A stretch of 64,000 nt of DNA from Lophius americanus (GCA_037951165.1 JBBDHG010000054.1:1172501-1236500), one strand, 5' to 3'. Positions 24,100-36,405 are shown, counted from the stretch's first letter. Made by a program: numbers and translations. The notes: generated by a model from the letters alone, not told the origin.

Positions 24100-25035
24100 C
24101 GCATGCAACCACTCCATCTCTTGGTAGCAGGTAATCACAGAGAAGACATCTGTTTCCACCTCATTTGCTCTCTTACTCATGCCATCATTCTCAGGTTACC
24201 ATGGTTAAAAAAACATAATCCCCACATTGACTGGAGTACTGGGGAAATGGCTGAAAACCTCCCTGCCGGGTTGGTCGGGGCGGCAGTCACCCCATCTCCA
24301 GAGCAAACTGACCCCAGCCTGCTTAAGATCCCCTCGTGTTACAGGGACCTGGAAGAGGTATTCAGCAAGACAAGAAGGGAAGAGGTATTTCTTTGTCTCC
24401 CAGGACAGACAAGACACTGCGTCCCTGCATATGATTTCAGAGGATTAAACGACATCACCATTAAGAACAGGTACCCCGTTCAGTTATTCTCATTTGCGTT
24501 TGAGTTATTAAGGGCGCGAAGATCTTTACCAAGCTAGACCTATGAAATGCTTATCACCTTGTAAAGATATGGCAGGAGGATGAATGGAAGACTGCTTTTA
24601 ATACACCTAGAGGCCACTATGTATATTTGGTCATGCATTTTGGACATTCGAATGCACGCACTGTGTTTCAAGCCCTTGTGAATGAAGTTCTCGAAGAGAT
24701 GCTCAACTCATTTGTGTAAATCTACTTGGATGATCTATTCATCTTCTCCCCGGATGAGAGGAGCCATGTTCAACATGTCTACCAAATTCTCCAGCACTTT
24801 CTCCGCCATCAGTTGTTTGTCAAGGGATAGAAGTGCAAGTTCCATGTAACTTCTGTCTTGTTCCTTGGTTTTGTGGTATCTCCTAACCAGGTGCAGATGG
24901 ACCCATCTAAGGTCAGTGCGGTGGTCAATTGGCCCAATGGCCCAGCCGTAACCCAGTGCAGGGTTTTCTGGGCTTTGCCAATTTTTATAGATGTCTTATC
25001 CGTAACTTCAGCTCGGTGGCCGCTCCCCTGCATGC
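24100..25035 (+). pseudogene. Gypsy protease/reverse-transcriptase remnant
   Basis: Recognisable RT blocks in order: YDFRGLNDITIKNRYP (about 24430-24478); a frameshifted K.DL..AYHLV segment; DEWKTAFNTP..HY.YLVM; and the catalytic IYLDDLFIFS (24720-24749), directly preceded by a TAA stop. The next blocks are HFLRHQLFVKG and KC.FH..SVLFLGFVVSP. The YLDD aspartates are intact, but the frame around them is broken. The upstream part (about 24100-24300) corresponds to the aspartic protease region, without a clear active-site motif. Confidence 0.8.
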
Positions 25036-26265
25036 CTTAACTCCTAATCATGTCAAGTTTCAGTGGACTTCTCAGGCTGAGCAGGTGTTTCAGAGACTTA
25101 AACGGAGGTTTACCTCAGCTCCCATTCTCACGATCCCTGATTCTCACTTGTAGTTTGTGGTGGAGGTTGATGCATCCGATTTAGGAGTTGGAGTAATCCT
25201 GTCCTAACGGTCACTAGAGGGCGGAAAGCTTCATCCCTGTGTCTACCTTTCAATTAAGTATCACCCACCGAGAGGAATTATAAGGTGAGGGACAAAGAGA
25301 TGCTGGCGGTAAAGATGGCCCTGGAGGAGTGGCGCCATTGGCTAGAAGGGTCAGCGCAACCATTCCTAGTCTGGACGGATCACAAAAATCAGGAACACAT
25401 CCGTGCAGCTAACCGGTTCAATGCCAGGAAGACAGGCTAGGTGGACCTTGTTTTCCAATAGATCCAACTTTGTTATCTCATTCCGTCCGGGATCCAGGAA
25501 CATTAAACCTGATGCTCTCTCTCGGCTATTAGACCATGATCCAGTTTCTAGGATCCCCACGCCCATGTTGCGACCTTCTTGCATTATCGGCGCAGTAACA
25601 TGGAGCAAAGAGAGGAGAGTGTGAGGCAGATAAGAATATTCCAGTGCCGGAGGGTTGTCCTCCAAATCAGCTGTTTGTCCCGGTATCGCTACGCTCGCGG
25701 GTAATCAACTGGGCTCACACCTCCTTCCTTTCGTGCCACCTGGGAGTCCGTAGGACCTTATTTGTCATCTGACAGCGTTTCTGGGGGGACTCCATGACCA
25801 AGGAGGTGAAGGACTATGTAGCTGCTTGTCCTGTTTGTCCATGGAACAAGACCTCACGCGCCCTCCTCCGGGTCTGCCCCAGCCACTCTCTGTGCCACAT
25901 CCCCCCTGCTCAGATATCTCTCTGGACTTTGTTACAGTCTGACCTTCTTCTGAAGGTAACACAGGTCCATCCTCACTGTCGTGGATGGATTTTCCAAGAT
26001 GGTCCATTATATTCTGTTGCCTAAACTTCCCTCCGCCAAGGAGACGGCGGAGGTAGTGTTGTCCCATGTGTTAAGTCTCCATGGTTTTCCTAGGGATGTG
26101 GTATAAGACCGGGGATCACAGTTCGTCTCCCAATTCTGAAGGGCATTCTGTTCACTCCTGGGGGCCACAGTAAGCCTCTCTTCTGGTTGCCAACCTCAGT
26201 CTAATGGCAAAACTGAACGTCTTAATGAGGAACTGGAGCGTGGACTTCGTTTTCTCGTCTCTCAC
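25036..26265 (+). pseudogene. Gypsy RNase H and integrase remnant
   Basis: FQWTSQAEQVFQRLKRRFTS (from about 25060) and VVEVDASDLGVGVILS (about 25155-25203) mark the start of RNase H. NRSNFVISFRPGSRNIKPDA, followed by LSRL (about 25456-25530), marks its end. VKDYVAACPVCPWNKTSR (about 25806-25860) is the zinc-binding HHCC region of integrase, keeping the CPVC pair. The catalytic core is decayed, with many stops. Sequence related to the polyprotein ends where the SINE begins. Confidence 0.8.
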
Positions 26266-26268
26266 TTA

Positions 26269-26555
26269 CCTGAAGGTCGGTTGTTCAATCATTGGCCATT
26301 ACAGTCCACCTGTTGAAGTGTCCTTGAGAAAGATGCTGAGCCCCAAGTTGCTCCCAATGGCTGTTCCATTGGTGTGTGAATAGTGGCGGTAATGGTTACT
26401 GCTCCTGATGAGCATGTGGTGTCTTGCATGGCAGCCTCTATCATCACTGTGTGAATGTTTGTGTGAATGGGTTGAATGCTGTACGTGTTGTAAAAGTGCT
26501 TTGAGTGGTGGAGCAGATTAGAAAAGTGCTATATAAGTACAGTCTATTTACCATT
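26269..26555 (+). mobile_element. tRNA-derived SINE abutting the Gypsy remnant
   Basis: Begins inside the tRNA-like head: GAAGGTCGGTTGTTCAATCA covers the B-box region, without the A box. It continues with GTCCTTGAGAAAGATGCTGA and CCAAGTTGCTCCCAATGGCT, and ends TAGAAAAGTGCTATATAAGT followed by ACAGTCTATTTACC. It truncates the integrase end of the Gypsy element on one side and joins directly to an ACTAGGGGGAGCT repeat on the other. Confidence 0.85.
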
Positions 26556-26945
26556 TTACTCACTAGGGGGAGCCTTCATAAGAAAAACTCTGTTTTCTAG
26601 AAATCACTCAAAAACAATGTCATGGATTAATGTCCAACTGTATACGCACATAGACTTTAGTGTGAGGAAGAACTGGAATAATTTGGGAGATGATCCATTT
26701 AATATTTCTGACTCTAGGGGGAGCTTTAGCTTCAAAAGTGTGCAGTCCATAATTTCTCAAACGTTGGTCCCATTTAGTCAGGATTGGAACATATTGCTTG
26801 GACTCTACTCTACTCTTGGAAATCTACCTTGTATATCATACTTTACTCTAAAAGTTAATATTTTACTCACAAGAGGAGCTTTCGTTGCAAAAAACACTGT
26901 GAAGAGTTCAATCAGGGGGAATAGTTTAATACAGACATAGGTCTA
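26556..26945 (+). repeat. ACTAGGGGGAGCT repeat family, copy 3
   Basis: Core motifs at 26561 (CACTAGGGGGAGCC), 26712 (CTCTAGGGGGAGCTTT) and 26868 (CACAAGAGGAGCTTTC) are 151 and 156 bases apart. The intervening words TAGTGTGAGGAAGAACTGGA and CCATAATTTCTCAAACGTTG match the other copies. Confidence 0.8.
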
Positions 26946-29519
26946 GTTTCAGGACTCTTGTTCTCCATCCGTGGCCAGGCTGGCTGGTGGCGGCTGCTCT
27001 GACCTTTGCAAAGACACCTTAAAGAGTCTAGAACCCATTTTGTTAACCGTGGCTCACTGATGATGGGGGTGAACTCATAGTTTGGTTTTGCATGTTTTTT
27101 TTTTTGCTTATATAGACAGTGCAATATATGTACGTAAAGTGCATGTCAGCGTTCATAATAAGGTTCCGTCCCTATCGAGATTTCCTCATTTAAAGACTTA
27201 ATTATAGCCCCGTTAAAAACCAGTCAGGTGCTCCGATGCCATGTCATCACACATGAGCTGTGAGCAATCAGACCCACAATTCTAGTGTAATACCATTTAT
27301 CTAGAGTAATGGAATTGTTTATCCCAAAGGGGACTGTTCTTGGTTTGAACATGACATTTTTCTCTACCACCTTAACACATAAGAACCCAAAACCTTTTTC
27401 CGTGTAAAGGAACATAAAAGGGGGGACATAAAATAGACCTAATGGAACACATTTCTGAAAGTGTTTTAGAAAATGCTGCCCCTTGTCCAAGATCTGTAAT
27501 ATTACATATTCATTATTTTACATTGGATTTTTATGGTAATTTCTTCTCCTGATAAATACGCTTGACAGTTTTGTTTTGTTTTTTCCCTCAGTAGCAAATA
27601 TTTGCCCTTATTTTTCATATAACATAGATTCAAAATTAAATCATTGCTGGCAAGGTTTTATAGGCAACCATAAAATCTTCCAAAACTGTTTTTTTTATCA
27701 GTTTGTTCAAATGATGGGGTCAGAACTGGTTACAGCTAACACAGGAAATGTTATCAAATCATTAGATTTATTAACTGGATTGAATGGATGGCTAAAAAAA
27801 TTAAAGGTAAAGGCTTATATGGAGCTTCCTGTGGTACCTTTTAGGTTAAAATTTGCCATATCTTTCTTATGAGTGAGAACATTTTAAATGAATAATGATG
27901 ATTATTTAATTATGGATTTTTTTCTATGTAAAACAAACTTTGACTATAAAAATTTTCAAGCTGAGCATTTGATGGGTCACAAGCTGTAGTATTCTCTCAT
28001 GAGTGCAGCACTGAGTCCCAGACACTGCAGAGCTCTCATTCAGCGGAGGGATGCAGGAAAGAGCCGAGCTGCTGGAGGGTCACTTTAGTCCATGGACTCT
28101 GAGGTGGAAAAGCAGTGATCGAAAGAATGAAATGGCCGTGCTGTCATCTGGGCCAAGGTAATGAACACATCTGGCCGCCTGAAGAAGGGAACGTGGGATA
28201 CTCTGCCATGAGAGGACTCCAAGATTCTGCCGAGAAATAAAATTACAACTCTAAAGAGGAGAGGGCCTGCACACATCTTCATGACTTTGAATACTGGAGA
28301 ACTTCTTGGCCTTGCTCGTGATGGACTGTGTGCCATGTGCCTCAGAATGGTAATTCGGTGTGTTTTCGCCCTCCAAGCCTCTTGGAATGTCTGCTGAGAC
28401 CTCAATGGACAGTAGTAAAGTCATTATTATAAATCTTGGGTAAACAGTGAGCATCAAAACGACTCAATCAACTCAGAGATTACGAGGCCATGTATGATTG
28501 AAGTCTGATGTACTACAGAGTCGGGTGATATGTCAGGCTCTCCATTCGATAAAGGACAAGGTCAAGGATGGCTGACTCATGTCTGTGAATGTGTGTGTGC
28601 AGGTTTCTTGCATAAAACAGAGATAAAGACGGATTCAGACACTTTGGTGAAGGCATGCACAGAAATTATAAATGACAAGGGCAAGCGTGGTGAAGGCAGA
28701 TGTGCTCACTGAAAGTATTCAAAGTCTCTCCATCGCCTCAGTTGCTGTTCTGCAATTTCACAGATCAAGGTGTTCAAACACATTGAGAATAAATTAAACC
28801 GTCCATTGATCTTACTTTGTCTGAACCCAACTTTAACATTAATTGCACCCAATGAAAAATGGATCACAGAGCATCAATGGAGACGTGGAGATGTTTGTTG
28901 CAGAAGCTGCCAGAGATGGACAGGTGCTGTGCAAACTGAACAACAAATGCACACATACCTCTGTGAGCATCTCTCTGAGCCTTGATGGTGCTTTACCCAC
29001 ATCCTTGTTTAAGTTCAATTGTCAAAAAAATAAGGATTATTTTTAAATAGATTTTAGATCTGATTTTGAATGTCATACTTTTACTGTGACGCAGCTCTTT
29101 GCCCTTTCAGGTACCCTAAAACACACAGACGACGCCAGACATTTAAGATGATGGAAATTACATGAAAGCCAGCTCTGTGAATGATATATATGAGCATCTT
29201 GTTTGTTGGGAATGCACCTGATTTTACTTCAGCCAGAGGGACTGGACGCTAGCTGGAATTCTGGAGAATGAGTGACTTTGCCAACCACCTTCTAGTTATA
29301 GGGTTTGGTATTTTAGGGTAAATTCATAGCGCTTTGCTAGTCTAGTCTAATCGACCACTCAAAAAACTTTGATATGTGAGCCTTTATTCGCCCATTGACG
29401 CAAACATTCATTCAAAGTTTCTCTGAAAAGATTTAGCCAGTGCAAGTTCTTTGACCCAGGAAGAAGCATCAGCATGACACAGCATGGCAGCCAGTGGCTT
29501 ATGCATCAAAATCCTCAAA
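26946..29519. other. Long non-coding stretch, nothing recognised
   Basis: No domain-bearing frame or nameable repeat. The 98-residue frame at 27576-27872 is AT-driven and matches nothing I know. Composition becomes more even around 28000-28500, again without a coding signature. Confidence 0.35.
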
Positions 29520-29834
29520 TGGTAAATGGACTGTATTTATATAGCGCTTTTCTAGTCTGCTGAAGTACTGAAAGTGCTTTACATTGCGTGTCAGCCTTCA
29601 CCCATTCACACAAACATGCGTACGGTGATGGTAGAGACTGCCATGCAAGGCGCCACCTGCTCATCAGGAGCAGTAACAATTAACGCCATCATTCACTCAC
29701 CAATGGAACAGCTATTGGGAGCAACTTGGGGTTCCGTATCTTGCTCAACACTTCGACATGTGTACCAGGGATTGAACCACCGACCTTCAGATAAGTGGAC
29801 AACCGCTCTACCAACTGAGCCATCATCTCCCCTG
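29520..29834 (-). mobile_element. Full-length tRNA-derived SINE
   Basis: On the minus strand the head shows a pol III A box (TGGCTCAGTTGGTAGAGC, complement of 29805-29822) and B box (GGTTCAATCCC, complement of 29768-29778), spaced as in a tRNA. The body with CCCAAGTTGCTCCCAATAGC follows, and the tail is GCGCTATATAAATACAGTCC. This is the best-preserved copy of the five in the window and defines the family's length at about 315 bases. Confidence 0.9.
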
Positions 29835-31920
29835 ACTCAGGGTCAAATCACGGTTTCGGGCCCCCCAATGACCTTTGTAGGTCATCTACATCTAGTATCG
29901 AGGCCTGGGTCACAGTAGCAGCAGGCCAGGAAAGATATTCCGGACATTCCTCTCCCAATCGATGTTGTCAAGCTCATTCTGGGGGATTCTGATAGGTTCA
30001 TAGGCTAGATGAGATAATTCCTCCAGCGAGTTCTGGGTCTACTGCCATTCCTGTTGGATGTGCCAGGAAAACATACAAAGGGAGTCATCCTAATCTGATG
30101 CCTGAAGCACCTGAACTGGGTTATTACATTGCGAAGGAGTAGCCTACTAAGCAAGCTAATTTAGTCACTTGTATCCTTGTATCCTTGACCTCATTCTTTC
30201 AGTTACTTTCTTCACCGCAACGGAACGCCATCATCACTGCTGATGCCTCACCAAAACCGCCTGTCCATCTCCTGGTCTATTTTCACATCACTCGAGAAGA
30301 AGACCCCAAGAAATGTGTCGACAAAGGATTATGACCAGTTTTTAATAGATGCATCATAGTACTTGTGATGTACTCAAACCTCTGTCTACATGAAAATAAT
30401 AAAGATTTGAATGGCTGCCTTTCCTTAAACTGAATGCAGATGTGAGGGCAGACGGGTGTCCGTTCTAATCGGAGACACACAAAGATGTCTTTAGACAGCA
30501 AATCAAACATTTAGACTCTATTTTTACTGTTTATTGAATACGTGTGGCTTCCATTGGGATCGTGAAAGCAGAGAATAATTGATGCGGTCACAGGGAGGCT
30601 AAGAAACCTGACCCCATATTGAATTCCAGTTGAATCAGATATAAACATAAATCGCTTTCAGCCTCTGTTTACAATGTGTTGCTAAAATAACAAATGTATC
30701 TTAGCTGCTTTTGTGCTGCAGTGGCCTGTTAAGCACTCTACTATATATCGACCTCTTCTCTTTATTTAATAGATTCACCAGAAAGCCTTGCGGGGCTTTG
30801 GGAGGTGTTATATGTGGCAGGGAGGCTCCATGCCGGGGGACAGCTGGTCAGTCATCCATGCAGGCGTTGTTACCGAAGCAAAGCCCTCGCAGAAGAGGGC
30901 GGTCTTTGGCTAACAGCATCTTCTCGACCTGCATATCCTGATCTTTCTGTTGGAGCATTTATCATAATGGAATACACATAAATACACAGTATATTTATTG
31001 TTATATACAGCAATTGACTCCATGGTATGAAATGTGCATCAGCTGCGTCTCTGATGTTTCATTTTAAAAAACAGAACTTGGGAAATCGGGTTGTGATTCT
31101 CCAAATGGTTATCAAAAGTATCATAAGACTCAATACTGAAAATTAAAAATACAACTTTTTCAGGATGCTACTCAAACTAAATGATGACATATTATTTAGT
31201 GGCATCTAGTGGTGAATTTCATGTTTGCAACTTATATCAGAAATCTTCTCACTCCTTCCTTACCGAGGATCCAGAGGGCCTTTGAGTGTCTAAAAGATTT
31301 CACATGTCGCATGAGATGTGATTATGTTCCTTAAGATGTGTTTAAAACTATATTTAGGTATTTATTCTATAGCACTATAGTTCAGAGTCAATATTATTAT
31401 CTGTTGCAAGTTGTGCTAGCATTGACAAGGCATCTCGGTCTACGGGGGATGGTCAAAATGTATTATTTAACACAATGTAAAACAGCGCCTGCACCTTGCT
31501 GGAGTGATTTCTCCGTCAGCTAAAGGCACACTCGGTCCAGTGCGCCGGAAAGCAGTAAGGTTCGAGAGGGATTGGGGGCTGCAAAGCTACCTTCCCAAGC
31601 CGACCCGGAACCAGTAAGGCTGCAGCGAGTAGAGGGGTGATTCCTCTGCACAGTTTGGCTATTTATGTATCTCTCAGCAGTTTCACAAGTCGGTCCCTAA
31701 TGTTTCCTATACGATACTATCCTATACGCAATGTTTGATGCTCCTTTGTTTTTTCTTATGCTATAGTAAGTATGATTGTTCATTTGTCAAAATACAGAAC
31801 AGTTACAACATCATTAATCATCTTCATCTTTGTTTTCTGCAGTCAAATTGTTTCTTCGTCGTCTTTCTGCCACTTAGACGTAGAAACACGAAAATCCTTC
31901 TTCAGCGCCAGTGACACTAA
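29835..31920. other. Non-coding stretch, nothing recognised
   Basis: No domain-bearing frame. Parts at 29870-30130 read like a very old coding repeat (GACATTCC, AGCGAGTTCTGG) but could not be assigned. A GC-richer piece lies at 31500-31640. Confidence 0.35.
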
Positions 31921-31966
31921 ATTTCCCGTTTTGGGGATTAATAAAGTTTCTATCTATCTTAACACG
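31921..31966 (+). repeat. Short fish repeat tail (GGGATTAATAAAGT, CTATCTATC)
   Basis: TTTTGGGGATTAATAAAGTT followed by TCTATCTATCTT is the characteristic end of a widespread teleost retroelement that terminates in ATCT repeats. Confidence 0.5.
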
Positions 31967-32419
31967 GCAGTGCAACACGGCGGCCTCCACAGCAAAGAAC
32001 CCACTCCCTCAGGAAATATGAGGAACTTTGACAAGCTAACATTAAAAAAAGATACTTTCTGCTGATTATACAATAGTATAAAATATAGTTATAACTACTA
32101 AATTTCTTTTATTCAAAGAGATACCCCTACATTTTTACATACTACACCTTTAAAAGACAGCAGCGTGGCTTCAGACAACGTCAGTCCCCTACCTTGGTTC
32201 AGAGTGGAATATATCAACAACAATGAAATGGAGTACAAATATTTAAGATTCCCCCTCCTTTAGACGTTATGGCGTTGCTTTTCTAAGCAAAATATCTAAA
32301 ACCCCAGTGACGGTTTTCAGTAGAATTGCCTACATTTATGAGGATGACTTGTTCTTCCTCCAATTTCTCAATCGAGTTCAAATTTTGATTTCATAGAAAC
32401 TCTTTGCATTCAGTGGTAA

Positions 32420-32515
32420 TTGCGAATGTTAGCTTGCCAACATGCTAACATTGTTGAGCATAGTAAATCCTATACTGATTTTGGCATCAGCATGCTAGCA
32501 TTATAACCAGTAACA
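32420..32515. repeat. GTTAGC/GCTAAC word cluster
   Basis: GTTAGCTTGCCAACATGCTAACATTG and later CAGCATGCTAGCATT form a short imperfect tandem and palindromic set of the kind frequent in fish intergenic DNA. Confidence 0.45.
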
Positions 32516-32889
32516 TGTTTCAATCTGCTCTGCAGATCTCCTAGTATCACTCAGGAGAATTTGTCTCGTTTAAAAGCAAGTTCAATAATGAGATTTCTTG
32601 TGTAGTATTTCATTGTAACAGTTTCAAAGATAAAACCTGAGGCTTTGTGTCATAACAGTGTAACAAATCCCTGCACCATCACAGAAATGTTATTTACAAA
32701 AAGGTCTAAGGTTTATGTTTTCAATTGAAAAAGTATGTAGCTGCAGCACTCAGTGCCACAGGAGAGCTGGTGCCAGACTAAACTGTAGGAGCTTGTAATA
32801 ATGGCTAGAGCCTTCATCACTGTGTGAGAGGACAAAAACGAGCATAAAAGAGAAGCCTCTACAGCTTCCACCGTCACACTAACCAACTG

Positions 32890-33620
32890 CATGTCCTCCT
32901 TTAAAACATTTCCAGCATCCTTCTACCAATAGATCCAGTATCGCTCCTCTTCCCGTGTCCAAACCATCTCAATCTGGCTTCTCTCTCTTTGTCTCTATTA
33001 CCTCTAACCGGGCCTGTCCCTCTGATGTGCTCATTTCTAATCATGTCCATCCTTGTCCTTCCCAAAGAACATCTGAGCATCTTCACCTCCAGCTCTGCCT
33101 CCTGTCTTTTGTTCGGGGCCGTCATTTCCAAATCAAACAGCAGAGCAAACAGCTCTTGCTGCTACTCTCCTGCCACAGATAACTACTGACACTCTACACC
33201 ACCCACTCCACCCTGCCTGCACTTGCTTCTTCACCTCCGTTCCACACTCTCTGTTGTTCTGAACAGTTTACCCCATGTCTTCGCCATCCTCACCTCTACT
33301 CCTTGCATTCTCACCGTCCCAACTCCCTACTTTTCATTCACTCATGTAGTCCGTCTTGCTGCAACTGACCTTCATTCCTCCTCTCTCACCACGTACTTCC
33401 AACTCTCCAGGTTTTCTACCACCTGCTCCCTGCTCTCACTAGAGATCACAATGTCATTGGCGAACATCATAGTCCATGGACACTCCTGTCTGACCTCAAC
33501 AGTCAGCCGGCCCATCATCCTAGCAAACAAGAAGGGGCTCAGAGCCCATCCTTGGTTCAGTCCCATTTCACCTCCTTCCTCAGCTTCTTCTTCTGGCAGC
33601 TACCTTTTTAAAGATAATTC
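32890..33620 (-). pseudogene. RTE-like LINE reverse-transcriptase fragment (minus strand)
   Basis: The minus-strand frame 33372-33566 reads GLNQGWALSPFLFARMM, then VRQECPWTMMFANDIVISS and ESREQVVENLESW. This covers the RT palm, with the catalytic FADD changed to FAND. The minus-strand frame 32901-33131 reads MLRCSLGRTRMDMIRNEHIR, then RLRWFGH and GRRMLEM, the conserved region just before the C-terminus. The two blocks are in different frames and the stretch between them has decayed. The missing C-terminal end corresponds to the fragment found at 12.4 kb on the + strand. Confidence 0.8.
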
Positions 33621-34309
33621 TACATCCATCTAAGTCTTCATGTTGCTGGTTCATGGCCAATCCATCTCCCTCCCTCCGTTCAGTCTTTGCAGATCAATCA
33701 ACTTCATCGTTCATGAATCTCAGCAGAGTCATCAGCCGCCACTACCAGTGGTTTCCAAGATGAGGATATACCTGCTTCCTCTATTATTCACACAACACTG
33801 TCCCCTCATCGAAACTAACAGCACATATACACTTCTTAAGAGTGTGTTCTTAAGGGTCTCTTTAATATTGTGAATATGAATATATGTTTGCCAAATGCGT
33901 CTGAAAAGAAAATGCACCTTTAAAATGTTTTCAGGCTTGAATAAATATATCCTTAATTAAAGCTAGGTGACGTGTGGACATTTCTTTAAGAATGATTTAC
34001 TGCTTTCCAGTACATTAACGGTGTTCTGTATGGAATATTTGAAAGAGCAGCAGCGCCCTCTGTCAGCCTCAACCAGAACATCATACATCAACGTTCTTCT
34101 GATGGAGGTTCTGGCCTCACTGTGTTTGAGCTGAAATGTTATTTTATTCTCTATTATTGTAAATAAACTGCTGCATTGTTGAGTTTTATGTCATTCAATT
34201 AAAAAATAAGTCTTTGACTGGGCTTTAAAAACAATATATGGTTATTATTTCCATATGATTAAATGGGCTTCTTTCAGTATAAAATGATAATGTTGGTCTA
34301 ACTTAATAT

Positions 34310-34520
34310 TCTCCTGTGTGGGTCGATATAATTTCCGAGGGTCGATTCAATTCACTTGGAATTGGTCAACATTTGTTTAATAAGATGGATCCAGCTAATG
34401 TTAAGAAGAAAAAATCCTCATAGTTAATGAAGTTGATCTAACTCAAATAATTACGTTGGCCCAACATAATTGATTAGTGCTGAAAAAAACACATTGAATC
34501 ATGTAGAAATATTCAATTTA
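34310..34520. repeat. TTGGCCCAACAT minisatellite-like family, copy 1
   Basis: Contains ACTCAAATAATTACGTTGGC followed by CCAACATAATTGATTAGTGC. The same wording, ACTCAAATAAATCAAGTTGGC then CCCGAAGCATTGCTTAGCAC, occurs at 42.2 kb. The left part has GGGTCGATTCAATTCACTTG-like units. Confidence 0.55.
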
Positions 34521-36284
34521 TTTTATCCAAAGAATAAAGAATATGAGCTTATACACTGGGATCAGCAATTGGAAATCAAGTTTGAACACAGTTTTCAACT
34601 AGGGGTTGGTAGAAAACGAGACAAATAAAAAAGGAAACTTCCTACATGATTTAATCAAATCTATCTTTCAGACATGACCTTTTTTCATACAAAAAGTTTA
34701 ATGGATAGATTAATGGAGATAGGAATAGGGCTTGGCTTCTTTTTTTCGGTCTGGTAGTTGTTTGTTGAAGTTTTTTTTTTATGTAAGAAAGACAATTCAG
34801 TAACATACTTACAACTGTAACGATTAGGCAAATGTTTTATATATTTATTGTGGAAGTATAACCTCTGTATTTAAGGTTTCTTTCAAAGCCGAGTTTGCGT
34901 AAATGCATAGGATTTGTCAGATATGTGAATCTTAACGAAGTAAATATTTCTTGCAGGAGAATTTGCTGTTGCATACAATATAAGGAAATAACCAGTTGCC
35001 ACTGAGTCCCCCAAATAGAGAAGCTGTGTGTGAATGTAGTGGACTCCTTGTGAGGTGCAGGTTCCTGAAGCAGCAACTTGTGTTTGTATTTGAAACTGAT
35101 AAAGGATTGTGGGAAATGAACCGAGCACCTGCTTCAGACTTGGTCTGAATGCTGGACATGCAAGACATTTATGTAATCTTTTCTGCCCAAAACATTAAAA
35201 AAAGACAAACAAATCAACTTTGTGAACAAATATGAGTCCTGCATTTAATAGTAGAGAGGGTTTTAGTTACAAGTAAAAATTCTCAGCTATTATGTGTAAG
35301 TTTTGGATTTAAAAAAAGTATTATATTTGAATATATAATAAGGTAGAATATGCAAGTTATTCATTTGTGGATTTCTTTATAGAAAAAGAAAAAAATTACA
35401 TTTGTATGTGTAAATTTATGAAAATACAAATTCATGCATAGATTTTTTATATAAAGTTTTAATTATATATACAAGTTTTTTATATATTGAAAAAAAAATT
35501 ATATTATTTTTTGGATTTCTATTATTATTATTCATTTATTTCACTTTACATATTTTTTTTAATCAAATATAGTAATTATACTATAAATGGATGAATGTCG
35601 TATCCTCCCATCTTATCCATCCTCACGTTTTGTCGTGCAACTTTTTTTTCGGTAGTTTGTTTGTTCGTTTGTTTCACTGGCGATGAAGAGGTTTTAGAAA
35701 TGTCAGCACACAGATTGAAGGAGGAGCCATTCGTGATGCAAGCTGATTTATGTCATTTGTTTCAGATCACATAGGACTAAAACAAATATATGAATCACAA
35801 TGTACCAAAATAGTACAATAATGTTAAGGATGAAAGTGTCCTCTGTCTATTAGTTACAGATGTTTTCCAGGAGGGAGCTGCAGGAAAACAGAGATGACCC
35901 GTTAGCATAACAGAAAACATTGGAAAAACATTTTCAGCCAAAAAAAAAAAAACAGCCAGAAGTGAGTAAATGTGAAGGAATACAGTTTCCACTATGTTGG
36001 ATGTCATATTTAGGGAGAGTAGCATTCATATTAATACTTTGGCCTTATCTCTCAGAGGAAGGTTCTTTACAGCTGTGATGAAACAAACTCTCTCATGTTG
36101 CATTAATGACACCCAGTGGTGAGAAATGGGATTACATTTGTGTTTTTATATTCATCTTTTCATTAGATCCTTATTTCTGGCCTTGAGACACGAAGATTAT
36201 TTCTGTATGTAATGTTACATCTCAGCGTCTGCTTGAATGCATTATCTGTGTATTTCATATTTAAGAATATTGTTCATTTACGCT
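34521..36284. other. AT-rich non-coding stretch
   Basis: Extremely AT-rich from 35200 to 35600. No coding or repeat signature can be named. Confidence 0.4.
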
Positions 36285-36405
36285 GTTCAGCCATAATAGT
36301 ATGACCACCTGACCAATATTATGCATTACCACCTTTTGCTGTCAGCAGTAGCTATAAATCCTGAAGGCCTGGACGCCACTGGACCTGAAGGTGGCTCAAG
36401 GTGTG
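36285..36405 (+). repeat. Fragment of a common fish repeat (CCACCTGACCAATATTATGC)
   Basis: GTATGACCACCTGACCAATA leads to ACCACCTTTTGCTGTCAGCA, GGCCTGGACGCCACTGGACC and GAAGGTG.TGCTGTAG. In full copies the wording is CATTATGACCACCTGCC..ATATTG, then CCTTTTGCTGCCA, GGCATGGACTCC and CTGAAGGTGTGCTGTGG. Only the first 110 bases are present. Recognised from memory. Confidence 0.55.

Larger units (their letters stand above)
22595..26268 (+). mobile_element. Decayed Ty3/Gypsy LTR retrotransposon
   Basis: An LTR-like leader (about 22595-22945) is followed by gag, protease region, RT, RNase H and integrase in the Ty3/Gypsy order (IN last). Frames are broken by many stops and shifts throughout. The 3' part after the integrase core is replaced by a SINE, so no 3' LTR is visible and the LTR ends cannot be fixed. 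The strand is + and the element is inactive. The other Gypsy remnant at 6.2-7.0 kb belongs to a different lineage. Confidence 0.85.

Noticed and set aside
27576..27872. A 98-residue frame in AT-rich DNA
   Set aside because: No domain, no splice context and no match to retroelement blocks.
29800..29830. tRNA gene on the minus strand
   Set aside because: The A and B boxes belong to a SINE head. The tRNA acceptor stem is not formed and the unit continues into the SINE body.
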